A stretch of DNA of 64,000 nt, taken from positions 1-64,000 of IMG/VR virus record IMGVR_UViG_3300042197_001567; one strand, given 5' to 3'. The notes below the pieces were generated by a model that was not told the DNA's origin, did no database searches, and saw only the letters and a list, made by a program, of their open reading frames with translations. Shown here in pieces: positions 6,080 to 15,622 of the stretch; position 1 is the first letter of the stretch, and each line of letters starts with the position of its first letter. This DNA comes from a virus. Made by a program: the position numbers and the translations under genes.

Positions 6080-7939
6080 ATGGGAAAAATTATTGGTATT
6101 GATTTGGGTACTACAAATTCTTGTGTTGCCGTAATGGAAGGCAAAGAACCTGTAGTAATTACAAACAGTGAAGGGAAAAGAACAACACCATCGGTTGTTG
6201 GTTTTATTAAAGACGGGGAAAGAAAAATCGGTGACCCGGCCAAACGTCAGGCGGTTACAAACCCCAAAAAAACGATTTATTCGATCAAAAGATTTATGGG
6301 AACATCATTCACCGAATCAAAAGGTGAAATTGATAAGGTACCATATAAAATCGTAAATGAAAAAAATTCACCACGAGTTGATATCGATGGTAAAAACTTT
6401 TCACCACAAGAAATATCTGCGGCCATTCTTCAAAAAATGAAACAAACCGCAGAAGATTATTTAGGTCAAAGTGTGACTGAAGCCGTAATTACCGTTCCGG
6501 CATATTTCAATGACGCACAAAGACAAGCAACAAAAGAAGCTGGCGAAATTGCCGGTCTTACTGTGAAAAGAATTATCAATGAACCCACGGCCGCCGCTTT
6601 AGCTTACGGTCTTGATAAACAATCGAAAGACATGAAAATTGTCGTATTCGACTGTGGTGGTGGAACTCATGACGTATCAGTATTAGAATTGGGTGGTGGT
6701 GTTTTTGAAGTGTTGTCAACTGATGGTGACACACATCTTGGTGGGGATGATTTCGACCAAGCTATTATTGATTATTTGGCAAGTGAGTTCAAAAATGAAC
6801 ATGGTATGGATATTACCCAAGATCCAATCGCACTTCAACGACTGAAAGAAGCTGGTGAAAAAGCTAAAGTAGAATTATCTTCGTCTCCACAGACAGAAAT
6901 TAATTTACCTTATGTAACCGCGGACGCTTCTGGACCAAAACACCTTGTAAAAACAATTACAAAAGCCAAATTTGAACAATTGGTGGAACCTTTAATTCAA
7001 AGAACAATTAAACCATGTGAGTCGGCATTGAAAAATGCGGGTCTAAAACCAAGTGATATCGATGAAATTATTCTTGTTGGTGGATCGACACGTATTCCAG
7101 CAATACAAGATGAGGTTAAGAAGTTCTTTGGTAAAGAACCATCTAAAGGTGTTAATCCAGATGAAGTGGTTGCTTTAGGGGCTGCGATTCAAGGGGGTGT
7201 ATTGGCTGGAGATGTAACGGATGTATTATTGTTGGATGTGACTCCACTTTCTTTAGGTATTGAAACTATGGGCGGTGTATTTACAAAATTAATTCCAGCC
7301 AATACAACCATACCAACTAAAAAGTCAGAAACATTTACAACCGCATCTGATAATCAATCCACAGTGGATATTCATGTACTCCAGGGTGAGAGAGCAATGT
7401 CAAAAGATAATCGAACTATTGGTAAATTCCATTTAGATGGTCTCCCACCAGCAATGAGAGGTGTACCTCAAATTGAAGTAAGCTTTGACATTGACGCGAA
7501 TGGTATTATTCATGTGTCCGCAACAGATAAGGGTACCGGAAAATTACAATCAATTAGAATTGAATCTTCTTCTGGTTTGTCAAAAGACGAAATCGAAAAA
7601 ATGAAAATGGAGGCCGAAAAAAATGCTGAATCCGACAAGCAATTAAAGGAAGATGCTGACACATTAAATTCTGCCGACTCATTAATTTTTAGAGTTAATA
7701 AATCAATTAAAGATTTGGAAGGGAAAATTAGTGATGAAGAGAAATCAGATGTTGAGTCCTCTATTAATAAATTAAAAGAAGCGTTTGACAAAAAAGATGT
7801 TTCAGAAGTTAAGGTTTTAACTGAAGAAGTTAATCAAAAATTTCAAACAATAAGTGAAAAACTTTACGCATCTACAACCACAAACGATGATGTTACGGAT
7901 CAAGATTTTGAAAACGTTGACTACCAGGAAGTAAAATAA
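6080..7939 (+). CDS. dnaK: Chaperone DnaK (Hsp70)
   Basis: A full-length Hsp70 of 619 residues. The ATPase domain opens with [17 protein letters not shown] (phosphate 1), has the [14 protein letters not shown] signature, the phosphate 2 loop and the [11 protein letters not shown] signature. The substrate domain starts near '[17 protein letters not shown]' and ends in an acidic tail closing YQEVK, like the bacterial EEVK terminus. The phosphate 2 motif reads [10 protein letters not shown] rather than the textbook DLGGGTFDVS, possibly a trait of the host lineage it was taken from. No DnaJ or GrpE is seen in the window, so host partners are presumably used. It is translationally coupled to the UVR protein (2-nt gap) and followed by a strong terminator. 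Confidence 0.97.
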   Translation: MGKIIGIDLGTTNSCVAVMEGKEPVVITNSEGKRTTPSVVGFIKDGERKIGDPAKRQAVTNPKKTIYSIKRFMGTSFTESKGEIDKVPYKIVNEKNSPRVDIDGKNFSPQEISAAILQKMKQTAEDYLGQSVTEAVITVPAYFNDAQRQATKEAGEIAGLTVKRIINEPTAAALAYGLDKQSKDMKIVVFDCGGGTHDVSVLELGGGVFEVLSTDGDTHLGGDDFDQAIIDYLASEFKNEHGMDITQDPIALQRLKEAGEKAKVELSSSPQTEINLPYVTADASGPKHLVKTITKAKFEQLVEPLIQRTIKPCESALKNAGLKPSDIDEIILVGGSTRIPAIQDEVKKFFGKEPSKGVNPDEVVALGAAIQGGVLAGDVTDVLLLDVTPLSLGIETMGGVFTKLIPANTTIPTKKSETFTTASDNQSTVDIHVLQGERAMSKDNRTIGKFHLDGLPPAMRGVPQIEVSFDIDANGIIHVSATDKGTGKLQSIRIESSSGLSKDEIEKMKMEAEKNAESDKQLKEDADTLNSADSLIFRVNKSIKDLEGKISDEEKSDVESSINKLKEAFDKKDVSEVKVLTEEVNQKFQTISEKLYASTTTNDDVTDQDFENVDYQEVK

Positions 7940-7960
7940 TCTCCCAAGATTAAATAAATT

Positions 7961-7990
7961 AAAATCCACCTTTTTGGTGGATTTTTTTTT
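7961..7990 (+). terminator. Terminator after dnaK
   Basis: AAATCCACC and GGTGGATTT enclose TTTTT and run into a tract of ten T. Confidence 0.8.
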
Positions 7991-7995
7991 ATCAC

Positions 7996-8003
7996 TATTT
8001 ATA
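7996..8003 (+). promoter_or_regulatory. Phage promoter octamer TATTTATA
   Basis: TATTTATA followed by TTATAATAAA lies 16 nt before the ATG at 8020, directly after the dnaK terminator. Confidence 0.6.
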
Positions 8004-8019
8004 TTATAATAAAAAAATC

Positions 8020-8265
8020 ATGGCAATTACAAAAGAAGAAATCCAGGGAACAAAAATTTTAAATGAAATTGATTCGTCTAATTTGGTTAGAACCGAATAT
8101 GATACCGAAACAAAAAAAATGATTGCGGAGTTCAAAAATGGAATGAAATATGAATATGAAGGAGTTCCACATCAAACCTACACGTCTTTTAGATCGGCAC
8201 AGTCACAAGGAAATTTCTTTAACAAGAACATATCTAAAACATTCGCGTACAAGAAAATAGGTTAA
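8020..8265 (+). CDS. KTSC domain protein
   Basis: An 81-residue protein matching the KTSC domain: 'SSNLVRTEYDTETKKMIAEFKNGMKYEYEGVPHQTYTSF...AQSQGNFFNKNISKTFAYKK' shows the conserved Y-D...F-x-x-G-x-x-Y-x-Y and VP, then S-x-G-x-(F/Y)-F-N-x-x-I. The domain is common in phages and next to lysyl-tRNA synthetase-type genes, and its biochemical role is unknown. It is monocistronic between a terminator/promoter and the promoter of the next gene. Confidence 0.8.
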   Translation: MAITKEEIQGTKILNEIDSSNLVRTEYDTETKKMIAEFKNGMKYEYEGVPHQTYTSFRSAQSQGNFFNKNISKTFAYKKIG

Positions 8266-8280
8266 AATGCTTTTTTTTAA

Positions 8281-8288
8281 TATTTATA
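8281..8288 (+). promoter_or_regulatory. Phage promoter octamer TATTTATA, short-spacer class
   Basis: The octamer lies 4 nt before the ATG at 8293. No alternative Met is near, so a leaderless message is likely if this is a promoter. Confidence 0.5.
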
Positions 8289-8292
8289 TTAG

Positions 8293-9027
8293 ATGGATAA
8301 AGATGTATTAAAAAGTTTTGAACAAAAAGAAACTTTAAATCCTAAAATTTGGGATAATGTCGATGGTCAATATAAACTAAATGAAGAAGTTAGAGACCAT
8401 TTATTAGATATTGCAAATACATTTATTGACTATCTTGATGTTGATATATTGATCACGGATATAATTATGATCGGATCGGCAGTAAATTATAACTGGTCTA
8501 AATATTCTGATATCGACGTTCATGTACTTTTGAATTTTTCACAATTTCCAGAAAACACACAAGAATTATATATAGAATTTTTCGATCTTAAAAAAACATT
8601 ATTCAATCAAAAACACGAATTATCTATTTATGGTTTAGATGTTGAATGTTTTGTTCAAAACGAAGCCGAAACTGCATTTAGTAGTGGTGTTTATTCTATT
8701 TTATATAATATGTGGGTAAACGAACCAAAAAAAGGTGACACTGTTGATGTGGATTTTGATTTACTTAAAGATAAAGTTAATCAATGGATGGAAATAATTG
8801 ATGGTGTAATTGAAAATATTGAAGATGAGGATCCGGAAACAATAAAAGAACTTGTTAAAAAGTATAAATCAAAATTAAAGAAATATAGACAGTGTGGTTT
8901 AGAAAAAGGTGGGGAAATGTCTTTAGAAAATTTGGTGTTCAAATACTTACGAAGAAACGGATATATTGAGAAGTTATATAATAAACCAACAGAAATTATT
9001 GATAAAAAATTATCAATGAACCAATAA
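8293..9027 (+). CDS. Pol-beta superfamily nucleotidyltransferase
   Basis: A 244-residue protein with the nucleotidyltransferase signature: 'GSAVNYNWSKYSDIDVHVLL' (about 66-85), that is hG-S...x-D-x-D with the two metal Asp, and a third acidic residue in 'LDVECFVQ' near 117-120. The C-terminal half is helical and Lys/Glu-rich (IKELVKKYKSKLKKYRQCG). Members transfer nucleotides to RNA, proteins or small molecules, and nothing here identifies the target. It is not a canonical minimal MNT/HEPN toxin pair, because no HEPN partner follows. Confidence 0.72.
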   Translation: MDKDVLKSFEQKETLNPKIWDNVDGQYKLNEEVRDHLLDIANTFIDYLDVDILITDIIMIGSAVNYNWSKYSDIDVHVLLNFSQFPENTQELYIEFFDLKKTLFNQKHELSIYGLDVECFVQNEAETAFSSGVYSILYNMWVNEPKKGDTVDVDFDLLKDKVNQWMEIIDGVIENIEDEDPETIKELVKKYKSKLKKYRQCGLEKGGEMSLENLVFKYLRRNGYIEKLYNKPTEIIDKKLSMNQ

Positions 9028-9062
9028 TAGTTTCGAAAAATAAATATTCTAACTTAATGATA

Positions 9063-9070
9063 TATTTATT
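9063..9070 (+). promoter_or_regulatory. Phage promoter octamer (TATTTATT)
   Basis: TATTTATT lies 33 nt before the ATG at 9104 and is followed by an A-rich leader. It probably drives the 9104-13459 gene run. Confidence 0.45.
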
Positions 9071-9103
9071 AAGAAAAATAATACATTATTAAAAATAATT
9101 AAT

Positions 9104-10678
9104 ATGGGAGGATTAAAACCTATTGGTAGTGAAAAACTACAAGGAATGGAAAAAATCAAAAGAATGATTGAAATTTCGCGTTATAACGAAAATTTTCCAT
9201 CAAGAGTAAATGAGGACTCTAAAAATACATATAGTGTCGATTTAGCCGATGGTAAAACATACTCTATCGTAAAAGAAAAGGGTGGATATATTATTAAAGA
9301 AACTCTTGGAGGTATTTACGACGAATATATTGAACCAATACAAAATAGAAAATATTTTTCTTCTTTTTCACAAGCACTTAAAAAAGTGAATTTGATGGCA
9401 AAAGAATTTAATACGTTGTATGAAAATGAAGAAGGAACTTCACTTTTAGGCGAAAAAAAAAAGTTTAAATTAAGGTTAGGTAAATCAAAAACTCAAGACA
9501 CACCAGAACCAGCAGGAGCGATGCCACCGGCACCAGAACCAGCAGGAACGATGCCACCGGCACCAGAACCAGCAGGAACGATGCCACCGGCACCTGTAGG
9601 AGATGCGTCTGGAGGTATGCCGCCGGCACCTGTAGGAGATGCGTCTGGAGGTATGCCGCCAGCACCTGGAGGTGACGACATGGGGGGTATGCCACCAGCG
9701 CCAGAGGGAGATGATATGGGTGATATGCCACCAGCGCCAGAGGTAGATGATATGGGTGATATGCCACCAGCGCCAGAGGTAGATGATATGGGTGATATGC
9801 CACCAGCTCCAGAAGATGATGAAGACATGTCAGACTCTGAAGAAGGTGACGAAGAATCATCAAAAAAAGATGAGGGAACATCATTTAAAGTAATTCAAAA
9901 ACTCACAGGTAAATTAGCTCAAAAGATTAGAAAATTCAATAACAATGATGATATGGACCCGAATGATGTAAAATACATCATTAATTCTATTTTATCAGCA
10001 TTGGATGTCGATCTGTTAGACGAGGATGATATCGAAGAAATAATATCAAGACTTGAGGGTGATACTGATGAAGATGAGGACGAAAATGATGAAATGTCAA
10101 AATCTGATGAAGATGAAAATATGGGGGATGAAGAACCAATGGACTCTTCCGATGAAGATATGCCTCCACCGCCAGAATCCCCAGAGGGTGGTGAAATGAA
10201 AGAATATTCACATTACTCTGAATTAGACGAAATAATGAATTTACCAGATGCAATTAATAAAAGCATCGGTTCTAAATTTTCCGGTAATGTACATGATAAA
10301 ATGCAAGAATTTGGTGAAGAGTATGGTATGCATGGAGCAAGAAAACCAAGACACGAGTACAAACATTTGTCTCACGGAACTTTTGGTGAATCCAAGGTTG
10401 ACAAAATTTTATCAAAATATTTTGTTCAAACAAAAAAAGAAATTATCAACGAAGAAAAGAAAAAATTCGAAAAGCAGACTAAGCTTGATATGAAATTACA
10501 GAAAGATTCTAATTATATTAGAACAATTTCTGAAAGCGTTCAACAGGAAAGATCATCTCTTAAGTATTTGGAAAATAACCCAACATCAAAACTTGTTGGT
10601 AAAACCAACCAAGGGAATATCATTTTCAAAGAAGGAAATATTATTACAAAACTTACAAAGAACGGAAAAGTAATATGA
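9104..10678 (+). CDS. Virion-associated protein with PPAP repeats
   Basis: A 524-residue protein that I do not recognise as a family. About 120 globular residues are followed by a low-complexity run of MPPAPE(P/V)-type repeats (residues about 134-236), then a very acidic stretch with Asp/Glu/Met/Ser, and a helical, basic C-terminus (VDKILSKYFVQTKKEIINEEKKKFE) ending in a small beta unit. Its location directly ahead of the terminase/head operon and its ATGA overlap with the next gene suggest a structural or packaged protein. The repeat DNA is a recent tandem expansion. Confidence 0.6.
   Translation: MGGLKPIGSEKLQGMEKIKRMIEISRYNENFPSRVNEDSKNTYSVDLADGKTYSIVKEKGGYIIKETLGGIYDEYIEPIQNRKYFSSFSQALKKVNLMAKEFNTLYENEEGTSLLGEKKKFKLRLGKSKTQDTPEPAGAMPPAPEPAGTMPPAPEPAGTMPPAPVGDASGGMPPAPVGDASGGMPPAPGGDDMGGMPPAPEGDDMGDMPPAPEVDDMGDMPPAPEVDDMGDMPPAPEDDEDMSDSEEGDEESSKKDEGTSFKVIQKLTGKLAQKIRKFNNNDDMDPNDVKYIINSILSALDVDLLDEDDIEEIISRLEGDTDEDEDENDEMSKSDEDENMGDEEPMDSSDEDMPPPPESPEGGEMKEYSHYSELDEIMNLPDAINKSIGSKFSGNVHDKMQEFGEEYGMHGARKPRHEYKHLSHGTFGESKVDKILSKYFVQTKKEIINEEKKKFEKQTKLDMKLQKDSNYIRTISESVQQERSSLKYLENNPTSKLVGKTNQGNIIFKEGNIITKLTKNGKVI
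9503..9811 (+). repeat. In-gene tandem repeats encoding MPPAP units
   Basis: About nine copies of units of 30-36 bp occur. The last ones are nearly identical 36-mers encoding MPPAPEVDDMGD, and the first ones encode MPPAPEPAGT. Unit identity is high enough for slippage or recombination to change copy number. Confidence 0.85.
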
Positions 10679-11082
10679 GTTTTTTAATTTACATCAACGG
10701 ACTAGGTTCTAACTATAAAGGTGAACATATCTATGAATTTATTTTTTCAAATTCATTAGATGAAGTCTGGGGTGAAAATTGGGAGTCTAAACCAGCAAAT
10801 GGTTATCCACTACCACCAGATATTGAATACATATCAAAGGTTGGGGTTTTGACTCATGGCGAAATCAAATTAGAATTAATTCAAGATTCGGATGTTTTTT
10901 CTGTTCAAGATTCACTTGATGGTGTAATTGCTCTTGGGTGGGAAAAAGAAGACAAAATTGATTTTTCATTGGTGAAAAGATTAGTATTTAGATTTGGAGA
11001 AGATGAACAAATCGTAAAAGATAAATTATACGAAAGAGACCTCGTATTACAATTTGAAAAAAAAGTAGTTTATGAAAGCTAA
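10675..11082 (+). CDS. Hypothetical protein of the pre-terminase gene run
   Basis: A 135-residue protein with no recognised motif. It has mixed alpha/beta character with acidic surfaces ('FSNSLDEVWGENWESKPANGYPLPPDIEYI'). The start overlaps the previous stop as ATGA and its end overlaps the next gene by 11 nt, so the three are translationally coupled. A structural or assembly role is only inferred from position. Confidence 0.7.
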   Translation: MSFLIYINGLGSNYKGEHIYEFIFSNSLDEVWGENWESKPANGYPLPPDIEYISKVGVLTHGEIKLELIQDSDVFSVQDSLDGVIALGWEKEDKIDFSLVKRLVFRFGEDEQIVKDKLYERDLVLQFEKKVVYES

Positions 11083-12064
11083 AAACGATGTATTAATTTT
11101 ATTGGAAAATGGTTTCCATTTTGAATTTGTATCAAGATTAAACCCAAAAGAAGTTTCAATTTTGGCAGAAAAAGTTTATAAAAGAAATCAAGAAACAAAA
11201 GAGGCGGTACAAACGGTACAACAAACCGGATATAAAACAACAGTTACTCAAGGAACAGAGGCAAATTTAAAAGTTCCTGGTGCTGACATAAGTGTGGACC
11301 CACAAAAAGGTATTACAATGACATCAACATCAAAACCCATTGGTACCGGAGAAGTTACAGAAAAATTCCAATCAAAAAAACAACAAGGTTTATTTTGGGC
11401 TCGTTGTAATAAATGTAAAAATAAAAACTGCGAGTGGTGTAAAATGGCAAAAGAATTTTCCCATAAAACAACTAAAAAGGATTATGAAAATATGTCTGAC
11501 GAGGTATCGGAAGATCTTTATACAAAAAGGGCGGACAAAGAAATGGAAAATTATCTTGAAGAAAGAATATTTGAAATGATCGAAAGGCACATAAGTCCAA
11601 AAATGACTAAAAGTGAATTAATTACTACAATTTTAGAAAAAGTTTCAAAACATGAAAACATGATTTTGAAAAACCCGAAGAAAAATACTATGTTTTCCAA
11701 AGACGAAGGTAAAGAAATGAAAACACCAATTGGTAAAATGTTTAGTATGGGTGGCGAAATGAAAGAAAACACAAAAGAAAAAGAAAGAGAGAAGGAGAAA
11801 GATAGAACAAAAGAAAAGGATAGGGATAGGAGAGGAAATCCTTTTAGGGACCCGAATCCTGATGTTGAAGAAAGACCAAAAGCAAACACAAAAGAAAAAG
11901 AAAGAGAGAAGGAGAAAGATAGAACAAAAGAAAAGGATAGGGATAGGAGAGGAAATCCTTTTAGGGACCCGAATCCTGATGTTGAAGAAAGACCAAAGGC
12001 TGGTCAAGAAACAGAAAAGCAAAAAAGTGATTTTATGCAAGTTATAACAATGACTTTAAAATAA
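11072..12064 (+). CDS. Charged repeat protein, probably virion-associated
   Basis: A 330-residue protein. The N-terminal part has a four-Cys cluster CNKCKNKNCEWC (about 109-120) that looks like a zinc site. The C-terminal third holds a duplicated 39-residue unit of alternating Lys/Glu/Arg/Asp (KEKEREKEKDRTKEKDRDRR) followed by NPFRDPNPDVEERPK. The function is unknown. It is coupled to both neighbours and lies just before the head genes. Confidence 0.62.
   Translation: MKAKNDVLILLENGFHFEFVSRLNPKEVSILAEKVYKRNQETKEAVQTVQQTGYKTTVTQGTEANLKVPGADISVDPQKGITMTSTSKPIGTGEVTEKFQSKKQQGLFWARCNKCKNKNCEWCKMAKEFSHKTTKKDYENMSDEVSEDLYTKRADKEMENYLEERIFEMIERHISPKMTKSELITTILEKVSKHENMILKNPKKNTMFSKDEGKEMKTPIGKMFSMGGEMKENTKEKEREKEKDRTKEKDRDRRGNPFRDPNPDVEERPKANTKEKEREKEKDRTKEKDRDRRGNPFRDPNPDVEERPKAGQETEKQKSDFMQVITMTLK
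11767..12000 (+). repeat. Tandem duplication, 2 x 117 bp
   Basis: Copies at 11767-11883 and 11884-12000 are nearly identical over 39 codons (one difference noticed, at 11881 versus 11998). This marks a very recent in-frame duplication inside the charged repeat gene. Confidence 0.9.
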
Positions 12065-12070
12065 AAAAAT

Positions 12071-13459
12071 ATGAGTGAAGAACTATTAAAAAGATTAATT
12101 AGACGGGTCATAAAAGAAGCGCCAGTTGATGATTACCTTCAGGATTATCCAGAAAGGATGCATCCAAGAACAAAAGAAAGAATTGAAGATCCAGAAGGAA
12201 TATATGCGAAAAACAAAGCGTTTCCTAGTGGTGTTTCCGATGTTGAAAGAGTTGCGGCAACAAGATTTAAAGAGATTGTTGATTACGTAAAAAGGTATTA
12301 TGGTACCGATAGAAACATTACTGATCCATCAGTAAAAAGAGCAATCCAGATGGAACAAATGATGGCCGTTAGACAAGTCATGTCTATTGAACCACGACAT
12401 AGAGAAGCTCTTCGTGATCTTGCAATGGAAATCGCATCTAAAGAAGAAGGATGGATGCCTTATTCAGTTGAAGATGATCAACCGCTTACCATGAAAGATG
12501 CAATCGAAAGTGGTCTTGTGGTAAAAAGACAATCAAATAAGGGTGGAGTTATTTATGAATTTGATTACGTAAAAATTCAAACTTATTTAGGTGAAAAACC
12601 AATTAACCCAAATGCATTTCAAATGAAACCTGCGAAACTGGAAAAATTACCAATACCCGCAAATTTTTCATTTGATATTGATGATTTAACTCCTGAAGAA
12701 GAAAGACAATTAGAAATAGAAAAAAGAAACGTTATAAACGCGCTTATTCAAGGTAACGCAAAAAAAGGTCAATTCGCATATCAAATTGAAGAATATAAAA
12801 GACAGCTGGACCAAATAGACCCTAGTTTATACCCTCTTTATAATAAAATTATGAGCGCAAATGACTTGATGTACTTTACCGATGAAGATTTAATTGAAGC
12901 TTTAGGTGGAAACGCGGCTGGTGAAGCCGGTAAGGGTGGTGATGATGATGACGATAACGATGACGATGGTGACGAAAAAGATTTATGGTATGCAAACGGG
13001 CTTATATTTCCAATTTTAGTACACGAGTTGACAAAAGTATTTGATATGATCCCAGCAAGAAGTCAGTGGAAAGGTATGGACCCTGAAATGGCAAGTCAAG
13101 TTATTAGTCAAACAGATACAATGTCAAACGAACCCATGAATTTTAGAGTCGGAACTCCACTTCTTAATGATGTTCGTAATGTATTACCAGACGAATTAAT
13201 TACAAACCCAAAAATGAGAGTTATTAAACCTTTTTTCCAACAAGCACTTTACTCGGTACCAGCAAAAGAATTTCTAAAAGATATAATTGCAAATGTGGTG
13301 TCAACAAATCCAAAAGATAAGGAAAAGGCCAGAAAAAAATTCCAAGAATTATATGAAAAGGCAAAGGCTGAATACAAAAAATATAAAGAAAATTCTGACG
13401 ATGATGACGATGATGATTTTGGTGGAGAAGATGATTTTCTAAAATCTTTAGGAATTTAA
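12071..13459 (+). CDS. Putative internal head protein with capsid-targeting-like N-terminus
   Basis: A 462-residue protein starting MSEELLKRLIRRVIKE-A, an amphipathic helix ending in I-x-E, the consensus for T4 gp21 prohead protease cleavage (I/L-x-E). The body is helical with no known domain. Two acidic tracts (GGDDDDDNDDDGDEKD near 298 and DDDDDDFGGEDD at the end) recall scaffold or DNA-mimic surfaces. It is placed immediately before the large terminase. Being packaged and processed is an inference from the N-terminus shared with other proteins in this window. Confidence 0.6.
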   Translation: MSEELLKRLIRRVIKEAPVDDYLQDYPERMHPRTKERIEDPEGIYAKNKAFPSGVSDVERVAATRFKEIVDYVKRYYGTDRNITDPSVKRAIQMEQMMAVRQVMSIEPRHREALRDLAMEIASKEEGWMPYSVEDDQPLTMKDAIESGLVVKRQSNKGGVIYEFDYVKIQTYLGEKPINPNAFQMKPAKLEKLPIPANFSFDIDDLTPEEERQLEIEKRNVINALIQGNAKKGQFAYQIEEYKRQLDQIDPSLYPLYNKIMSANDLMYFTDEDLIEALGGNAAGEAGKGGDDDDDNDDDGDEKDLWYANGLIFPILVHELTKVFDMIPARSQWKGMDPEMASQVISQTDTMSNEPMNFRVGTPLLNDVRNVLPDELITNPKMRVIKPFFQQALYSVPAKEFLKDIIANVVSTNPKDKEKARKKFQELYEKAKAEYKKYKENSDDDDDDDFGGEDDFLKSLGI

Positions 13460-13480
13460 TCAATCATTAAATATTATTAT

Positions 13481-13508
13481 AAACCCTCGACTATAAAATC
13501 GGGGGTTT
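13481..13508 (+). terminator. Terminator before the terminase gene
   Basis: AAACCCTCGA and TCGGGGGTTT form a 10-bp stem around CTATAAAA. The T-tract merges with the promoter octamer that follows. Confidence 0.6.
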
Positions 13509-13510
13509 TA

Positions 13511-13518
13511 TATTTATA
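13511..13518 (+). promoter_or_regulatory. Phage promoter octamer TATTTATA
   Basis: TATTTATAATAAA lies 13 nt before the terminase ATG. Confidence 0.6.
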
Positions 13519-13531
13519 ATAAAGTGTATCA

Positions 13532-15304
13532 ATGGCTTTAACAAAAGAACAACTTACTATTGAATATGTGAAATGTATGAGGGATACTCCGTATGCCCTT
13601 CGTACGTATTTGCAAACTTACGACAATACAGTTCAAAAATATGTACCTTTGGAGTTATTTCCAGATCAGGTTACGCTTTTAAATGATTATGAAAATTACG
13701 AAGAAAATATCGCCTTAAAATACCGTCAAGCTGGGGTATCAACCGTAACCGCTGCATGGATATCCAAAAGGTTAGTTTTCGCTAAAAAAGAAAGGCCAGA
13801 AAAAATTCTAATTATTGCAAACAAACTTGATACATCGATGGAGATGGCAAATAAAATTAGATCATTTGTTGATCAATGGCCAAAATGGGTTGGTGCTGGA
13901 TTTTCTACGGATAAAAACTCACAAAGACATTATAAATTAACAAATGGATGTGAAGTCAAGGCGGTTGCAACATCAAGAGATGCTCTTCGTGGATATACAC
14001 CAACAATTCTTGTTTTTGACGAAGCCGCATTTATTGAGGCGGACAATGATTTCTGGGCTGCTTGTATGGCGTCCCTATCTACCGGTGGTAAAGTTATTGT
14101 AGTTTCCACACCCAACGGATATGATCCGATTTATTATGATGTTTACAACCAAGCAACAAAAGGTATTAACAACTTCAAGATTACGGAAATGTTTTGGTGG
14201 AGAGATCCAAGATACACAAAAGATTTGTATTTAGTACCCACCGATGACATGGTTGATTACCTGTTAAATAAAGACGACAAAGATCATTCTCAAAATATAT
14301 CATTTGGGCATATTGACACTTATGAAAGAGATTATGAAGAACTAAAAAAATATTTCCAACAAGGGTACAAACCATGTTCATCTTGGTATGAAAAAATGGT
14401 TAAAAAACTTAAATACGATAAAAGAAAAATAAACCAAGAGTTAAATTGCGAATTTCTTGGATCAGGTGATAACGTATTTAACAACAAAGAATTAGATTAT
14501 ATTAAAGAAAATTTACTTCAGGAAGCACCAACAAAAATGATGGGTAATTCTCTTTGGATTTGGAAAGATCCACAAGAAGGTCATAAATACATTATGGGAA
14601 TTGACGTTTCTCGTGGTGATAGTGAAGACTTTTCATCAATTCAAATTATAGATTTTGATGAAAGAGAACAAGTATTGGAATATGTTGGAAAAATTCCACC
14701 GGATTCATTAGCAGAAATTGCATATAAGTGGGCGGTTATGTATAGTGCGTTTATTGTAATCGATATCACCGGAGGAATGGGAGTTGCCACAAGTAGAAAA
14801 CTTCAAGAAATAGGTTATAAAAACCTATACATTGATGGAGTTGATAGTACAAACGTTTGGAATTATAATCCAAAGGCTCAAGATAAAATTCCTGGAATTA
14901 ATTTTAATAATAAAAGAGTTCAAATTATTGCAGCATTTGAAGAATATGTAAGACATAGATTCAAAATTAGAAGTGTTCGTTTATATAACGAAATGAATAC
15001 ATTTGTTTATCTCAATGGAAGACCTGATCACCAGAAAGGTCAACATGATGACTTAATAATGGCGATGTCCATGGCCATTTATGTTGGAGAGGTTGCATTT
15101 CAAAAACTTGAAAAGGTTACCCAACAGACAAAGGTTATGATTGAGTCATGGACTGTATCAAATAATGATGCGGTACAAAAACAAATACATTTTGATCCGG
15201 TTTTACCAAATGCAAATTTGATGAATGAAAGAAGGGGATATAACACAAACCCATCAAAAGATGACTATATGAAGTATAGTTGGTTATTTGGTGGTAAAAG
15301 ATAA
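13532..15304 (+). CDS. Terminase large subunit (gp17-like)
   Basis: The 590-residue packaging motor. The ATPase domain has a Walker A-like RQAGVST (65-71), a Walker B ILVFDEAAF near 165 and a coupling motif VVSTPNG. The nuclease domain has GIDVSRGDSEDF, VIDITGG and the closing HDDLIMAMSMA acidic motif of the RNase H-like fold. It cuts concatemeric DNA and pumps it into the prohead through the portal encoded downstream. The start is fixed by the promoter octamer 13 nt upstream. No small terminase is recognised in the window. Confidence 0.95.
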   Translation: MALTKEQLTIEYVKCMRDTPYALRTYLQTYDNTVQKYVPLELFPDQVTLLNDYENYEENIALKYRQAGVSTVTAAWISKRLVFAKKERPEKILIIANKLDTSMEMANKIRSFVDQWPKWVGAGFSTDKNSQRHYKLTNGCEVKAVATSRDALRGYTPTILVFDEAAFIEADNDFWAACMASLSTGGKVIVVSTPNGYDPIYYDVYNQATKGINNFKITEMFWWRDPRYTKDLYLVPTDDMVDYLLNKDDKDHSQNISFGHIDTYERDYEELKKYFQQGYKPCSSWYEKMVKKLKYDKRKINQELNCEFLGSGDNVFNNKELDYIKENLLQEAPTKMMGNSLWIWKDPQEGHKYIMGIDVSRGDSEDFSSIQIIDFDEREQVLEYVGKIPPDSLAEIAYKWAVMYSAFIVIDITGGMGVATSRKLQEIGYKNLYIDGVDSTNVWNYNPKAQDKIPGINFNNKRVQIIAAFEEYVRHRFKIRSVRLYNEMNTFVYLNGRPDHQKGQHDDLIMAMSMAIYVGEVAFQKLEKVTQQTKVMIESWTVSNNDAVQKQIHFDPVLPNANLMNERRGYNTNPSKDDYMKYSWLFGGKR

Positions 15305-15310
15305 AAAAAT

Positions 15311-15568
15311 ATGGGATTACAATTAAGACCAACATCAGGTAAAATTTTAAATGGATCTACTTTAATCGTTCCCGGACAACCTATGTCTAGTTCAAAAGTG
15401 TTTCCAACAACGTTTCAGTTTAAAAAAGGAACATCTAGAGAATTAACCAAGGAATATAATGTTGTTTCACCAACACCAACTCCAACACCAACTCCAAGTC
15501 AAACTCCTTTAGTATCACCAACTCCATTACCAACTCAAACACCAACACCAAGTCCTACAAGATTTTAA
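15311..15568 (+). CDS. Small protein with Thr-Pro repeat tail
   Basis: An 85-residue protein. The first 45 residues (IVPGQPMSSSKVFPTTFQFKKG) look like a small beta domain and the rest is a TPTPTPSQTP-type linker ending SPTRF. The same TPTPTP linker occurs in the Cys-rich protein at 53090. It begins 6 nt after the terminase stop and precedes the first giant fibre, so a role as a fibre or head-decoration accessory is possible. I recognise no family. Confidence 0.6.
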   Translation: MGLQLRPTSGKILNGSTLIVPGQPMSSSKVFPTTFQFKKGTSRELTKEYNVVSPTPTPTPTPSQTPLVSPTPLPTQTPTPSPTRF

Positions 15569-15585
15569 TTTTTGAATTTGGAAAG

Positions 15586-15593
15586 TATTTATC
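15586..15593 (+). promoter_or_regulatory. Phage promoter octamer (TATTTATC)
   Basis: TATTTATC lies 29 nt before the ATG of the first fibre gene and is followed by an A-rich leader. Confidence 0.45.
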
Positions 15594-15622
15594 TAAATAA
15601 ATAAAAATTAAAAACAATAAAA

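Noticed and set aside
9465-9884. Long minus-strand frames opposite the MPPAP repeats and acidic tracts
   Set aside because: They are shadows caused by low-complexity codons on the plus strand. They have no octamer and their compositions are implausible.
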